In this document: positions 46,998-55,981 of the stretch, piece by piece | Numbering within the stretch: position 1 is the first letter of the stretch | Layout of the letters: each line of letters begins with the position of its first letter | Origin: Archangium lipolyticum | GTDB taxonomy: Bacteria; Myxococcota; Myxococcia; Myxococcales; Myxococcaceae | Direction: 5' to 3' | Length of the DNA: 64,000 bases | Assembly (NCBI RefSeq): GCF_024623785.1 | Contig: NZ_JANKBZ010000002.1 | Coordinates: 186,001 to 250,000 of the forward strand | Program-made: the position numbers and the translations under genes | Notes under the pieces: generated by a model | What the model was told of the DNA's origin: nothing | The model's input: the letters and a program-made list of their open reading frames with translations, nothing else | Databases searched by the model: none

Positions 46998-49900
46998 ATG
47001 TCGAGCGAGCTTGCTTTCCTGGTCCAGCATCCCTTGGTCCTGCAAGCGGCTTGGCTACGAGTTCAGGACTGGTACCGCCAGATGTGGTCACCCGAGTCTG
47101 ATCTCGCCCAATGGCGCCTGGAACCCGAGCGCCATCTCGCCGAGTTGGGAAAGTTGCTCGCCAGCGGCGACTACGCACCGGAGCCCTTTCCACTCCTGCC
47201 TCATCCGAAGCCCGGGGGCAGGTTGCGGCATTACTGCCTGCCGTCCGTGCGTGATCAGGTGGCCTTCGCCGTACTGGGCTGCCTCCTCGCTCCCCTCATC
47301 GAGGGGGCGATCCCCAACTTCTCGCTGGGAAACAGGACTTATCGTCGTGCGGCCCGTAGGTGGCGCTCCGTCAGCGAAGTGGCGAACTACCATAAGTTCG
47401 ATGCGCCGGAGGACGCACCGGGGGAAGGGAAGCGCAAGGTCTGGGACAGCCTGCCGTTCTCTCTTGCCGATACGCGGATGTACCAGCCCTATCGGCGAGC
47501 CCATGGCCTCTTCCGGCGCATCATCCACTGGAGCGCGGCGGCGCTCACAAAGTCCAAGATCAACGAGGGGCGGGCCACGGATCGAGCGCTGCGGCCATCG
47601 GACTATCCGTGGAACCACGTCTCGCCCTTCACCAACCGCAAGTGGTGGACGGGTCGGTCATCAGGAGGGAGACGCGGCTATTGGGCCCGGTTGGATCTCC
47701 AGCTCGCCTTCCCCTCCGCGAGCCTGGAGTTCCTGGATCTCCAGCTCAAGGAGATTCTGTCGGATCGCCTCCAGCAGGAGATCGAGTCCAGCAGCCGCGC
47801 TGCATGGATCTCCCGCTTCGGGAGGATCTCCCGGGACGATGCCTTGAAGGAGTACCCGGAGGAGATCCGGGAGCAACTCAAGAAGCCGGAGATCCGGGAG
47901 TGCCTTCGCAAGACGCTCATCACGTGGCTCTCCCAGGTGCGCTACGAGCCACTGCCCTCGGATCCCCAGGCGCAGGGTCTCTCCGACCTCTGGCGTCCAC
48001 CTCATTCGGATCAGCGGCTGCCGTTGGGCACGGGCCAGGAGCATCCAGGAATCCCGACTGGCCTAGCCATCTCGGGCCTGCTGCTGAATGCATACCTAAA
48101 CCGCTTCGACCAGCGGATGTTGCGTGCGGCCTTGATGGGCCGGGACAATGGGCGGCCCTTCGCGGTGTTCAGGTTCGTGGACGACATCGTGTTGCTGGCT
48201 CCCAGCCGCTACATCCTGGCCGGCGCCATTGACGAGGCCTGGCGCGGGCTCGCGGGGGCGGACTCAAGTCTCGCCACGCGCGTCTCCTCGGAGATTCCCA
48301 GCAACCTCCGGGTGAATTGGGAGAAGGTGGGGCCCGATTCCCTCGCGAAGTTGTTGTCGAAGTACCTCGGGGCCTCCTGGTATGGCGCCAGGGACGAGGA
48401 GAAATGCGAAGGCTGTAGCCTCATCGTTCCTCCGCCCCTCGAATCCAAGCGAACGCGCTCTGCACCTCCGTCCTTCCAGGAATGGATGCGCGCGCAGCGG
48501 AAGAAGGCGAAGAAGCGCGAGGAGGCGAGGGCAGCTGGAATCGCGAGCCCAGACGAACAGGAGGCTGACACCTTCAGTCCTCTCTTCCGGCAGCTCAGAC
48601 TCGATGCGGTCCGTAAGAATCGTCTGGGGCCCTTCGTCACCTATCTTGTCGAGCGATTGAGCGCGCTGGGCAACGATGGGCTCGCCAACCGGTTTGGAGC
48701 GGGTGCCAGGAACCGCCTCATCGATCTTCACGAGCTGTGCCGGTTCGATTTAAATGACGAGGAGGTCAAGACGGAGACGCGGTTGTCCTTCGCGGCCAAT
48801 CAGCTCGCCAGGGCGTGGCTGGATGAGGAGAGCATCGAGGGAGACCGGCTCCAATTGAAGGAAATCCGGCAGTCGGTCCGCCACGCGGTGCAGAATGCTC
48901 CCGCGAAGTTCCAGCTGTGGCGCAGTGTCATTCGTGTGGCGTTGCGCCGCCCCATCGGTGGAAAAGATGGCGCCGCCGCCGATGCGGATCGAGCTGATGC
49001 CCGTAAATGGCTGCGGGGGATGTTGTCGCTCATCTCGAACGAGAAGGTCGCCGAAGGTGGTGTGACGAACCTCGAGCGCTTCCCCGAGGTTCGCTCGTTG
49101 TCCATCTGCTGGCGCAATACTCCCGGGATTGAGTTCTCCGAGCAGGAGCTCGCCACGCGTCAACGTGAGGTCGTACGGCTCTACTACTCCTTTCTCCGGG
49201 CCGCCTTCTGGCGATACGTGGCGGAGGAGTTGTTGTACCTCTGGCGCGTCAAGTCCTTTGATGAGAACGCTGAAGGATTTGAGGCCGCTCCGGCCTGGAG
49301 TTCGCAGTCCTGGTTGTTCCGGGCCCTGCCCGAGCAGGAGCTCTCCCACGCCCTGGAGTGGCTGGCCCGGCTGGATGACTGGGTGCTCATCCGCCGTGAG
49401 CGGCAGGAGCCGTCCCAACGCAGTGAGGGGCAGGAGATGCCCCAATTGGGTTGGTGGGAGCTGGATGCGATGGTCCTCGCCACCCTCTCCGCGCTGCCGA
49501 GACGCAAGCTGCTGGAGTTGAGGAAGCCGCCCAGGGGCAAGGCACCGGGAGCTTCGGAGGTGCCCCTTCTCGCTCTCGCTCTGCCCAATGTCGCCGGAGT
49601 CTTTCGTGGGAACCTCTTGGTCCACGGGCTGCTCAATGTGGGGAAGCGTCTCCTTCCGACGAAGGAGTTCTCTCCGCTTGCGCGGCTGCTGCCCCTGCTC
49701 GCGTTGTCAGGAGTGGAGCCGGGAGACGAGAAGGCTCTTGTGGATTTGCTTCGCCGGGACGCCGCACTGCGAGCGGATCCGCTGGGTCTTCACGAGGTGC
49801 TCAAGAACCTCGGGTTGGAGCTGGACCTCCCTGCTGCCTGCCTCAAGGAGTGGGGGAAGGAGGCGCGTGAGCAGGTGAAGAGCCTGCGCTCGGTCCAGGA

Positions 49901-51809
49901 GCCGTCTTCCGAGCTGTTCGAGGTGTACCGGCGCTACAGGTTGACATTCCGGCATGCGCTGCGAAGGCTTCCCGCGCTTCCTGGCGCTCGCAGGAGAGAG
50001 ACGCTGCACCGTCTGCTCTGGGGGGACCTCTGGCAGGTGAAACGTCTTTCCAAGGCTCGGATTCAACCGGAAGTAGCGCCTCGCCTCGGTCTGCCCACCC
50101 GGGTGGCGCTGAAGCTGTTCCTGGATGCGATCACGCCCCTGTCCGAACCGCTACACGCTGCGGATGAAACCCGCTTCCACCCACCCGTGTGGGTCATCCA
50201 GCCAGAGGCCTCCGGGTTCCTGGCCTGGGGACGGCATCGGCAACTGCTGGGCGGGGCGGCCCCTTCCTCCGTGAAGACCCCGCGAACCGCCAGGCCCTGG
50301 GTGGAAGTCTCCGACGACGAGACCGCCTGGGAGGTGCTGCCCAACCCCGTGCTGTTCTGGCCGCGGGCACATGGGTTTCGCATGAGCCGTCTGGGGTATC
50401 AGCTCTGGTGTCACACGCTGCTGTTCATGACCGCGTGTGATGGCCATGAGAGCATGCTCGATACGCTCGCCCGACGGGGGGCAACACCGAGCGCCATCAA
50501 CGAGAATTGGAAGATCCGCAACCGGCTCCACCTGCCGGAGGAGTTCTGGACGATCCTCGATCAGATCATCCGTCAAGCGCTCCTCAGCCCCAAGAGGTAC
50601 CGGGAGCGGGAGCTCAGCCTCGTCTCGGAGCTCAAACTCCAGATCCAACGGCTGCTCAAGACGCGGCTCTCCGTTGACGATTTCTTCTGGGAGCGCGTCG
50701 ATGTCGTCCTGAATGACCACGACGCCCAGGAGGCCCCTCGGCACGTCTCCCGGTTCTCGCTGAACAAGCCCAGCCGCCCACCGCGACAGATGAAGCTTCG
50801 CGCCGAGGGCTTGGAGGAAGATCTCTGCGTTCGGATGGGCCAGCTCGCCGCGACCTATTCCCCGAAGGCCTACTGCCAGCGATTTCCCCGCAGCGTCCCA
50901 CGCGAGGAGATCCAGGCCATCATGCGCGAGGTCAATACCGCCATGAGTGCGCCGAGTTCGGCCCCCACGAATAGCACTCCCGAGAACCCGGCCCCCCGGC
51001 TGCGGACTCCGGAGCTGGTGATTCTGCCGGAGGCGATCGTTCCGCCTGGCGAGCTTCGGGAACTGGAACGCCTCGTCGCCCTGGAGCGGCGGGCTGTGCT
51101 CTGTGGAGAGATGTTCAAGCCGGTTCCGCCCGTGTCTCCGACGCGGCGCCATGACGCGAGCCCTCGCTGGCTCGTTAACGAGGCCTGCCTCCTCTTTCCC
51201 GTCATGGTCTCGGGAGATGGGGGCCTGCCACTCGTCCGCCGGTTCACCATCCGCAAGCCCATGCCCACCCATGTCGAGTTCGGTCTGGCCACGGCGCTCT
51301 CCGAGCGGAAGGAGGCTCGTGGCCGGAAGGGCACGGAATGGAAGGTGCTCGCGGGCCAGCGGTGGTACCGCTTCGTCAACCACCGGTGGGGTGATTTCAC
51401 GGTGGCCATCTGCTCGGATTTGATCGATCCAAGCCCCTGGTGGTCCCTGCGCTCCCAGGTCCTTCATATCTTCATGTGCGCCTACAACACGGACGTCGAC
51501 CTGTTTGACTCGATGAGCTGGGTGCGTGCGTACGAGAACTACTGTAATCTCGTGTCCGTGAACCACGGTGAGCCCGGAGGTTCCTTCGCCTGGACTCCCG
51601 GGCGCAGTCATTCCCGTGAGCTGGCGAAGCTTCGAGGCTCGGGGCTCTTCCTGCTCGCGGACGTCCTCATTCCCGTCAAGGACCTGCACGAGGCACAACT
51701 CCACGGAACGGAGTGGGCCCGGGACGCGGCGGTGAAGCATTGGTCTGAAACGAAAGAGATCAAGAATCGCTTCAAGGCACCTCCACCCACCTTCCCATCG
51801 CGGAAGTGA
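46998..51809 (+). CDS. Reverse transcriptase-nitrilase fusion, DRT type 1 (UG1)-like antiphage protein
   Basis: A 1603-aa protein. The RT domain spans about residues 60-460: KPGGRLRHYCLPSVRDQVAF, motif A RLDLQLAFPS (Asp233), motif B GIPTGLAISGLLLNAY (351-366), and the catalytic motif C FRFVDDIVLLA (Asp395, Asp396). A long helical middle (about 480-1300) has no recognisable domain. The C-terminus (about 1335-1560) is a nitrilase fold with the full triad: Glu1345 in VILPEAIVP, Lys1420 in FTIRKPMPT, Cys1472 in VAICSDLIDP. RT-nitrilase fusions of the UG1 group (DRT type 1) protect against phages. At 1603 aa it is longer than the roughly 1200-aa members I recall, and another nitrilase-bearing UG group is possible. 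GGGAGGGGG precedes ATG 46998. Confidence 0.9.
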   Translation: MSSELAFLVQHPLVLQAAWLRVQDWYRQMWSPESDLAQWRLEPERHLAELGKLLASGDYAPEPFPLLPHPKPGGRLRHYCLPSVRDQVAFAVLGCLLAPLIEGAIPNFSLGNRTYRRAARRWRSVSEVANYHKFDAPEDAPGEGKRKVWDSLPFSLADTRMYQPYRRAHGLFRRIIHWSAAALTKSKINEGRATDRALRPSDYPWNHVSPFTNRKWWTGRSSGGRRGYWARLDLQLAFPSASLEFLDLQLKEILSDRLQQEIESSSRAAWISRFGRISRDDALKEYPEEIREQLKKPEIRECLRKTLITWLSQVRYEPLPSDPQAQGLSDLWRPPHSDQRLPLGTGQEHPGIPTGLAISGLLLNAYLNRFDQRMLRAALMGRDNGRPFAVFRFVDDIVLLAPSRYILAGAIDEAWRGLAGADSSLATRVSSEIPSNLRVNWEKVGPDSLAKLLSKYLGASWYGARDEEKCEGCSLIVPPPLESKRTRSAPPSFQEWMRAQRKKAKKREEARAAGIASPDEQEADTFSPLFRQLRLDAVRKNRLGPFVTYLVERLSALGNDGLANRFGAGARNRLIDLHELCRFDLNDEEVKTETRLSFAANQLARAWLDEESIEGDRLQLKEIRQSVRHAVQNAPAKFQLWRSVIRVALRRPIGGKDGAAADADRADARKWLRGMLSLISNEKVAEGGVTNLERFPEVRSLSICWRNTPGIEFSEQELATRQREVVRLYYSFLRAAFWRYVAEELLYLWRVKSFDENAEGFEAAPAWSSQSWLFRALPEQELSHALEWLARLDDWVLIRRERQEPSQRSEGQEMPQLGWWELDAMVLATLSALPRRKLLELRKPPRGKAPGASEVPLLALALPNVAGVFRGNLLVHGLLNVGKRLLPTKEFSPLARLLPLLALSGVEPGDEKALVDLLRRDAALRADPLGLHEVLKNLGLELDLPAACLKEWGKEAREQVKSLRSVQEPSSELFEVYRRYRLTFRHALRRLPALPGARRRETLHRLLWGDLWQVKRLSKARIQPEVAPRLGLPTRVALKLFLDAITPLSEPLHAADETRFHPPVWVIQPEASGFLAWGRHRQLLGGAAPSSVKTPRTARPWVEVSDDETAWEVLPNPVLFWPRAHGFRMSRLGYQLWCHTLLFMTACDGHESMLDTLARRGATPSAINENWKIRNRLHLPEEFWTILDQIIRQALLSPKRYRERELSLVSELKLQIQRLLKTRLSVDDFFWERVDVVLNDHDAQEAPRHVSRFSLNKPSRPPRQMKLRAEGLEEDLCVRMGQLAATYSPKAYCQRFPRSVPREEIQAIMREVNTAMSAPSSAPTNSTPENPAPRLRTPELVILPEAIVPPGELRELERLVALERRAVLCGEMFKPVPPVSPTRRHDASPRWLVNEACLLFPVMVSGDGGLPLVRRFTIRKPMPTHVEFGLATALSERKEARGRKGTEWKVLAGQRWYRFVNHRWGDFTVAICSDLIDPSPWWSLRSQVLHIFMCAYNTDVDLFDSMSWVRAYENYCNLVSVNHGEPGGSFAWTPGRSHSRELAKLRGSGLFLLADVLIPVKDLHEAQLHGTEWARDAAVKHWSETKEIKNRFKAPPPTFPSRK

Positions 51810-52104
51810 GGTGGAGGGTTCACGGCGGGCGCGGTCCTCAGGCTGGCGCCTCGGGTCGAGAGCCCATACGGGCTTGCCCCGGTCATGATTCGGGGCAGGC
51901 TCACCCTGCGCGTACGCGCGCGCGCTGAATTGCCCTCATGTTCGAGGCGATGAGACCCGCGAGCAGACGCGTTTCTCTCTACCCCAGGTTTCGACAGGGC
52001 AAGGGAGCGCGGCTGGGTGCCCGACCAAGCATGCGATTCGCGCCAGCCGTTTCTCGTACTCAGTCAGGAAGCGCAGTTCGAGGGGAATCCGCTCGAAGAA
52101 CGTC
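51810..52104. other. Convergent intergenic region with falling GC
   Basis: These 295 bp lie between the stop of the RT-nitrilase gene and the stop of the winged-helix gene. A 66-codon minus-strand frame at 51936-52136 has no recognisable similarity and overlaps the winged-helix gene's end. No clear hairpin with T-run is seen. GC drops here compared with the flanks, continuing into the next gene. Confidence 0.4.
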
Positions 52105-54039
52105 TCACCCCAGCGGATTATGCTTAGCATGAGCATCTCCTGAGCCGTTCACTTGGGGCACGAGATCTTGGGCCTTCCCGAAGCTCGCACAGATGTCGAG
52201 GATGGTTAAACCCCCGGACCAATAGTTGTTCATGGATGCCTGTTTCAGCCAGCGGAACTCTTCTTCATCCTCCTTTTGCTCGCGCGCCTGGATGTATTGT
52301 TTGACGTCGGCGGCAAGCCCGGGGTGTTGGAGTAGGGGTGAACGGTCTGTTGCTCGTATCCGTGACAACAACCAGTGGCATTGCGTGAAGTGCCTCATCG
52401 TTAGCTGACGGAAGCTTTCACTCAAGCTCGACCAATGGTTATACGCACGTGCCAATTCCACCATAATTGGGTGGGTCGCACTTAACAATTTTGTGTCATG
52501 AAGGCTGCGCAATCTGGATTGAACGAGTTCGTGTACGTCACTTCTCTTGGCCCACAACCAATCCACGAGTTCCGTTGATGCTCTGTACGTGGGTGAGTCA
52601 GGTACATTCTTGAAAGCGTCCCGTACCCATATCTCCAATGTGCGGCAGAGCGCGCGCTCGAAAGTCATGAGAGAGATGTAGAGCAGTGTCTCGTGCTTTA
52701 ACTCATCGGTTGTTTCCGTGATCCGCCGGGTCAGCATGGGAGACGCGGATACAGTAGTTGATGGATGTTGGGTGAGCCGTTCCCAGGTCCGGACTCCTGT
52801 ATCCACGTCACCGTCGATAAATGAAGCCCGTCCTCTCCAATGGAGCGCCAATGGTTCCTCCCATCGGGATAGGAGTTTGTTGGCCTGCTCGATAAGTCTC
52901 TCGCGCATGACGGTCTCTCTCCGCGAAGAGGGCAATCCTCCTGCGATGGTGACAGCGCATGGCGCCCAGAGCAGGGCGTCCCAGGAGCGTGGCTCCAGCT
53001 TGTCTCCGATGGAGGTCAGAGCGGATGCTAGGTCGTTATGGTTCGATACATCCGAAAAATGGATGATGCACCTGAGGAGTTCCTTCCGATTGGAATCCTG
53101 CTCGGGCCAGGCAGGTGCGAGCGCCTGCCATGCCGCCAGATTTTCTTGTGGCGCCGCATCACCCAAGGGGAATCGCCTCAAGAGACGCGCGAAAGAGAGA
53201 TCTCCCTGGGACCAGGTTTTTTTCTCGCCAAGGAGATCCCGGCTCACGAGGAGCAGCGCCGCCCCATGCAAATGCCACAGGGGACGGGTGTCCAAGCGTT
53301 GCTCCCAGCTACGTCTTGAGATTGCTTCCAGCAGTTCCTGCTCCACCAGCCGCCGCTCTGCCTCTGCCCAGCTGCTTGGGTGGGATTGGTTCCTGGGCGT
53401 CTCCAAGAGCTCGTCCTCTGCGGTGAGCCCCAATCTTTGGCAGAGGGTCTCTCCGCGAGGAGATAAAGAATAAAAAGCCGTCTCCGCGTTACCGCGGGCG
53501 GGTAGCGTACGGCGCAGCAGGAGTTGCTGCGAGTACAGCTCATCCAACACCTGTCCCACGCGAACCGCGCTCGGCCGGGAGCTGGCTCTCATGGCCTCAT
53601 GAACCTCGCTGCGGCGCATGTATTGCTGGTGCTTCAGGAATACGCGCAGTATCTCTCGCTGTGTTGGAGACCTCTCCCTGTTGTCGAGCTCCATCTCCGT
53701 CGTGGCTCGCGTCATCGCGCGCTCACCGAGTTTCAAGAATTGCCAGACGGAATGGATATCGAATGCGGCCTCCTGCGTGGGAGGAGCATTGGGTGGTAGG
53801 TGCCGCTCGGCAAAACCGAGCAAGGAGGCCAGCGCCCCCAGTACGACCCGGACGTGTTGCAGGTCCCCGAGTGCCACCCGATTCCAGACATCAGAGACCA
53901 GCGCCCAAAGGTACGTCCGATACGTATGGGGGTCCGAACTGTCACCCTGTTCCAGATTCTCCAGCGCGCCTCGGAGTTGTTCGACGAGCGTTGGGAGATC
54001 CTCAGAGGGCTGAGGGTAAAAATGTTGGATGTGCCCCAT
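52105..54039 (-). CDS. Winged-helix protein of unknown function, partner of the stand-alone nitrilase
   Basis: A 644-aa protein. Residues 124-205 form a MarR/PadR-like winged helix (SPTQREILRVFLKHQQYMRR, then VGQVLDELYSQQLLLRR and an aromatic wing TAFYSLSPRGETL). The rest is all-helical, with repeated Trp and Leu-rich segments that may be TPR/HEAT-like. No catalytic motif is seen. Base composition is clearly lower in GC than its neighbours, so it is acquired DNA. ATG 54039 has AAGGATAAGG just upstream. However, GTG/ATG at 54153/54150 would overlap the nitrilase stop (TGATG) and give 38 more residues, so translational coupling is possible. Probable sensor or regulator of the nitrilase; the function is unproven. 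Confidence 0.75.
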   Translation of the reverse strand: MGHIQHFYPQPSEDLPTLVEQLRGALENLEQGDSSDPHTYRTYLWALVSDVWNRVALGDLQHVRVVLGALASLLGFAERHLPPNAPPTQEAAFDIHSVWQFLKLGERAMTRATTEMELDNRERSPTQREILRVFLKHQQYMRRSEVHEAMRASSRPSAVRVGQVLDELYSQQLLLRRTLPARGNAETAFYSLSPRGETLCQRLGLTAEDELLETPRNQSHPSSWAEAERRLVEQELLEAISRRSWEQRLDTRPLWHLHGAALLLVSRDLLGEKKTWSQGDLSFARLLRRFPLGDAAPQENLAAWQALAPAWPEQDSNRKELLRCIIHFSDVSNHNDLASALTSIGDKLEPRSWDALLWAPCAVTIAGGLPSSRRETVMRERLIEQANKLLSRWEEPLALHWRGRASFIDGDVDTGVRTWERLTQHPSTTVSASPMLTRRITETTDELKHETLLYISLMTFERALCRTLEIWVRDAFKNVPDSPTYRASTELVDWLWAKRSDVHELVQSRLRSLHDTKLLSATHPIMVELARAYNHWSSLSESFRQLTMRHFTQCHWLLSRIRATDRSPLLQHPGLAADVKQYIQAREQKEDEEEFRWLKQASMNNYWSGGLTILDICASFGKAQDLVPQVNGSGDAHAKHNPLG

Positions 54040-54149
54040 GGCCTTATCCTTTCTGTACTCTTTCTCTACGCTAGAATGATGTGGATTTTCCGGCAAGTCG
54101 CTATTGGCCGCAGAGTCGGCGGCAGGCGGTCGCTCCCTCGGAGGGCCCA

Positions 54150-55670
54150 TCACCGCAGGGCCGCCGTCCAGTGCGCCCCCACATCGATGACCATGCTGCC
54201 GTGCCCGGTGAGAAAGGCCCCGCGGTGCCGGGGCCCCATGGGAAGCCAGTCGTCGCGGTCCAGGTCGTGATAGCGCAGGAAGTCCTCACCATGGCGCCAC
54301 TGGAAGCGCGTGGGCAGCTCGCCGCCCGCCACCTCGGGAAGGGCCAGGTACGCGAAGGCCCGATCCTCGCTCGACCTGGGACCGAGGATGCTCGCCGCGT
54401 TGACGAAGAAGGTGGACCCTCCCAGACGCAGGAGGGTGCGCGCGAAATCGTGGAACTCCTTCGTCTTCCTCGTCATCGCGCTGATCAAGACGAACGAGGG
54501 ACGCAGGTCCAGAATCAGCTCGCGGTAGTCGGGGTCGAGTACGTCCGCGCAGATGGCCCACACGATGCGGCCAAGGTTGGTGCAGAGGAAGGGGGACCTC
54601 GTGGCGTGGAGGATTCCCTCGCGGATCTCCGGCGGCAGCTTCATGGCCGGATGGGAGAAGACGTCCGGGCGGCGCCGGACCTGCTCCGCTGTCACCCTGT
54701 ACAGGCCCCCCTTGCGCACCGTCATGAGCGTCCTGCCGGAGCCGTCGAGCAGCTCGCCCTGGTTGGACGGCAGCCGCTGCGCGCCGTGGCACCACGCGTG
54801 GCCGCTGCCGGCGAAGACACCAAGCAGCCCCCGGGGACGGCACTGCTGGAGTTCACGGCGAAGGCCGTCGCGCAGCACCGGGGGCACCATCAGCTCCGGG
54901 AGCAAGGCGAGGTCCACCGGGTAGAGCGGGAGCTCCTCGCGCACGAGCGTTCTCATGCGCGCGAGGAGCTCCTCCTGATCCTTCACGGGCATGTCGCGGT
55001 GAGCCGTGAAGAACTGGCCGTCCTCGGTGAGCGTGAACTGGGGGGCGGCTGTCCCGGCCAGGGGAACGAGCGCAATCCGGAATTGCCCGTTGCTCAGGCG
55101 GAACCCCGGGGCCTCGCGGAGAGCGAGGTCCGACTGGCGCTCGGGCAGGTAGTAGCGGCCCGTGCGGGGATGGGAGAGGGCGATACCGTGGAGCACGCGG
55201 TCCATCGGCTGCGGCGGGTAGATGTGCGGCGGGTTGTCACGTGCCTGGCGGCGCCTGTCCTGTAACTCCGCCCAGAAGGAGTACGGCTCCCTCCAGCAGT
55301 GGACCCGGCCGGAAATGACGACTTCATCGCCGTCCTTGAGCGGCTCGAGGTCGACAAAGGGAGGCAGCTCCGTGTCCTCCCCCCAGCGCGCGATGAACTC
55401 GGCCAGGACCCACACCGTGTGTTCTAGGAAGGAGTAGAGTTCGGCGGCGGACTTCCCGCTCAGCTTCTGGCAGGCCTGCACCACGGCGGAGTTGGGGATG
55501 AAGACCGGCTTCACCTCCGCCTGCGCCTCTGGGTACCGCTCGTGCAGGGCCTGGAGGACCGCAGTGCACGCACAGTACAGCGCCACCAGCCCGTGCAGAG
55601 TGTTCACCTGCGGGCTGGTGGCCAGTTTGCCGAGGACGCGCGCGGCTCCCTCGAATAATTGTCGACTCAT
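54150..55670 (-). CDS. Stand-alone nitrilase-fold (C-N hydrolase) protein of the defence segment
   Basis: A 506-aa protein. The first 120 residues are helical and Cys-containing (ALYCACTAVLQALHERYPEA), then a beta-rich linker, then a nitrilase core (about 195-480) with an intact triad: Glu259 in LALLPELMVP, Lys320 in MTVRKGGLY, Cys374 in WAICADVLDPDY. The Cys motif IC-A/S-D-V/L-x-DP closely resembles that of the RT-fused nitrilase 3 kb away (ICSDLIDP), more than typical amidases do. AGGAGGGCGG stands just before ATG 55670. It is the first gene of a minus-strand pair with the winged-helix gene. A metabolic amidase is the alternative, but the 190-residue N-terminal extension argues against it. 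Confidence 0.82.
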   Translation of the reverse strand: MSRQLFEGAARVLGKLATSPQVNTLHGLVALYCACTAVLQALHERYPEAQAEVKPVFIPNSAVVQACQKLSGKSAAELYSFLEHTVWVLAEFIARWGEDTELPPFVDLEPLKDGDEVVISGRVHCWREPYSFWAELQDRRRQARDNPPHIYPPQPMDRVLHGIALSHPRTGRYYLPERQSDLALREAPGFRLSNGQFRIALVPLAGTAAPQFTLTEDGQFFTAHRDMPVKDQEELLARMRTLVREELPLYPVDLALLPELMVPPVLRDGLRRELQQCRPRGLLGVFAGSGHAWCHGAQRLPSNQGELLDGSGRTLMTVRKGGLYRVTAEQVRRRPDVFSHPAMKLPPEIREGILHATRSPFLCTNLGRIVWAICADVLDPDYRELILDLRPSFVLISAMTRKTKEFHDFARTLLRLGGSTFFVNAASILGPRSSEDRAFAYLALPEVAGGELPTRFQWRHGEDFLRYHDLDRDDWLPMGPRHRGAFLTGHGSMVIDVGAHWTAALR

Positions 55671-55981
55671 GGCTCCGCCCTCCTGGCCAGGGGGAAGAAG
55701 TAGATGCGGCCCTGCCGAGTCCCACAGGGACCTACATGGACCTGCCCGAAAACTGGTCTCCGAAGAAGCCTTTTCCTTACCCTTCCCTTTCTGTTAGGCA
55801 TGCACTCGCTGGAATGGCAAGTAGGGGCTAGGTCGAAGAATTCGGTTTCGGACCCAGGGCAGGGGCCTTGGGTAGCTGGCGGGGGCGCATTCAAGCCTGC
55901 TCGGCGGCTCAGCGGGCCTCCGAGCGTCATGGTACCAGGGCCTCATCGCTCACTCCGGACCTACCTCTATAGGGGAGCGCA
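55671..55981. other. Divergent promoter region between nitrilase and patatin genes
   Basis: These 311 bp hold both promoters. A pyrimidine-rich AT-richer stretch (55765-55800) is the only low-GC part. No good -35/-10 or -24/-12 pair could be picked by eye. GGGGAGCG precedes the patatin ATG. Confidence 0.4.

Noticed and set aside
46555-47193. Minus-strand open frame containing GETGFEPATPWS
   Set aside because: It reads antisense through the tRNA-Pro fragment. The matching frame at 58285-58551 exists only because the direct repeat exists. This phrase is a well-known product of over-annotated tRNA regions.
46998-51809. Retron or group II intron reverse transcriptase
   Set aside because: No msr/msd-like structured RNA or intron RNA is visible around the gene, no maturase or HNH domain is present, and the nitrilase tail points to the UG1 type.
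51936-52136. 66-codon minus-strand open frame
   Set aside because: It overlaps the end of the winged-helix gene, has no Shine-Dalgarno and resembles nothing I know; a transposase fragment could not be supported.
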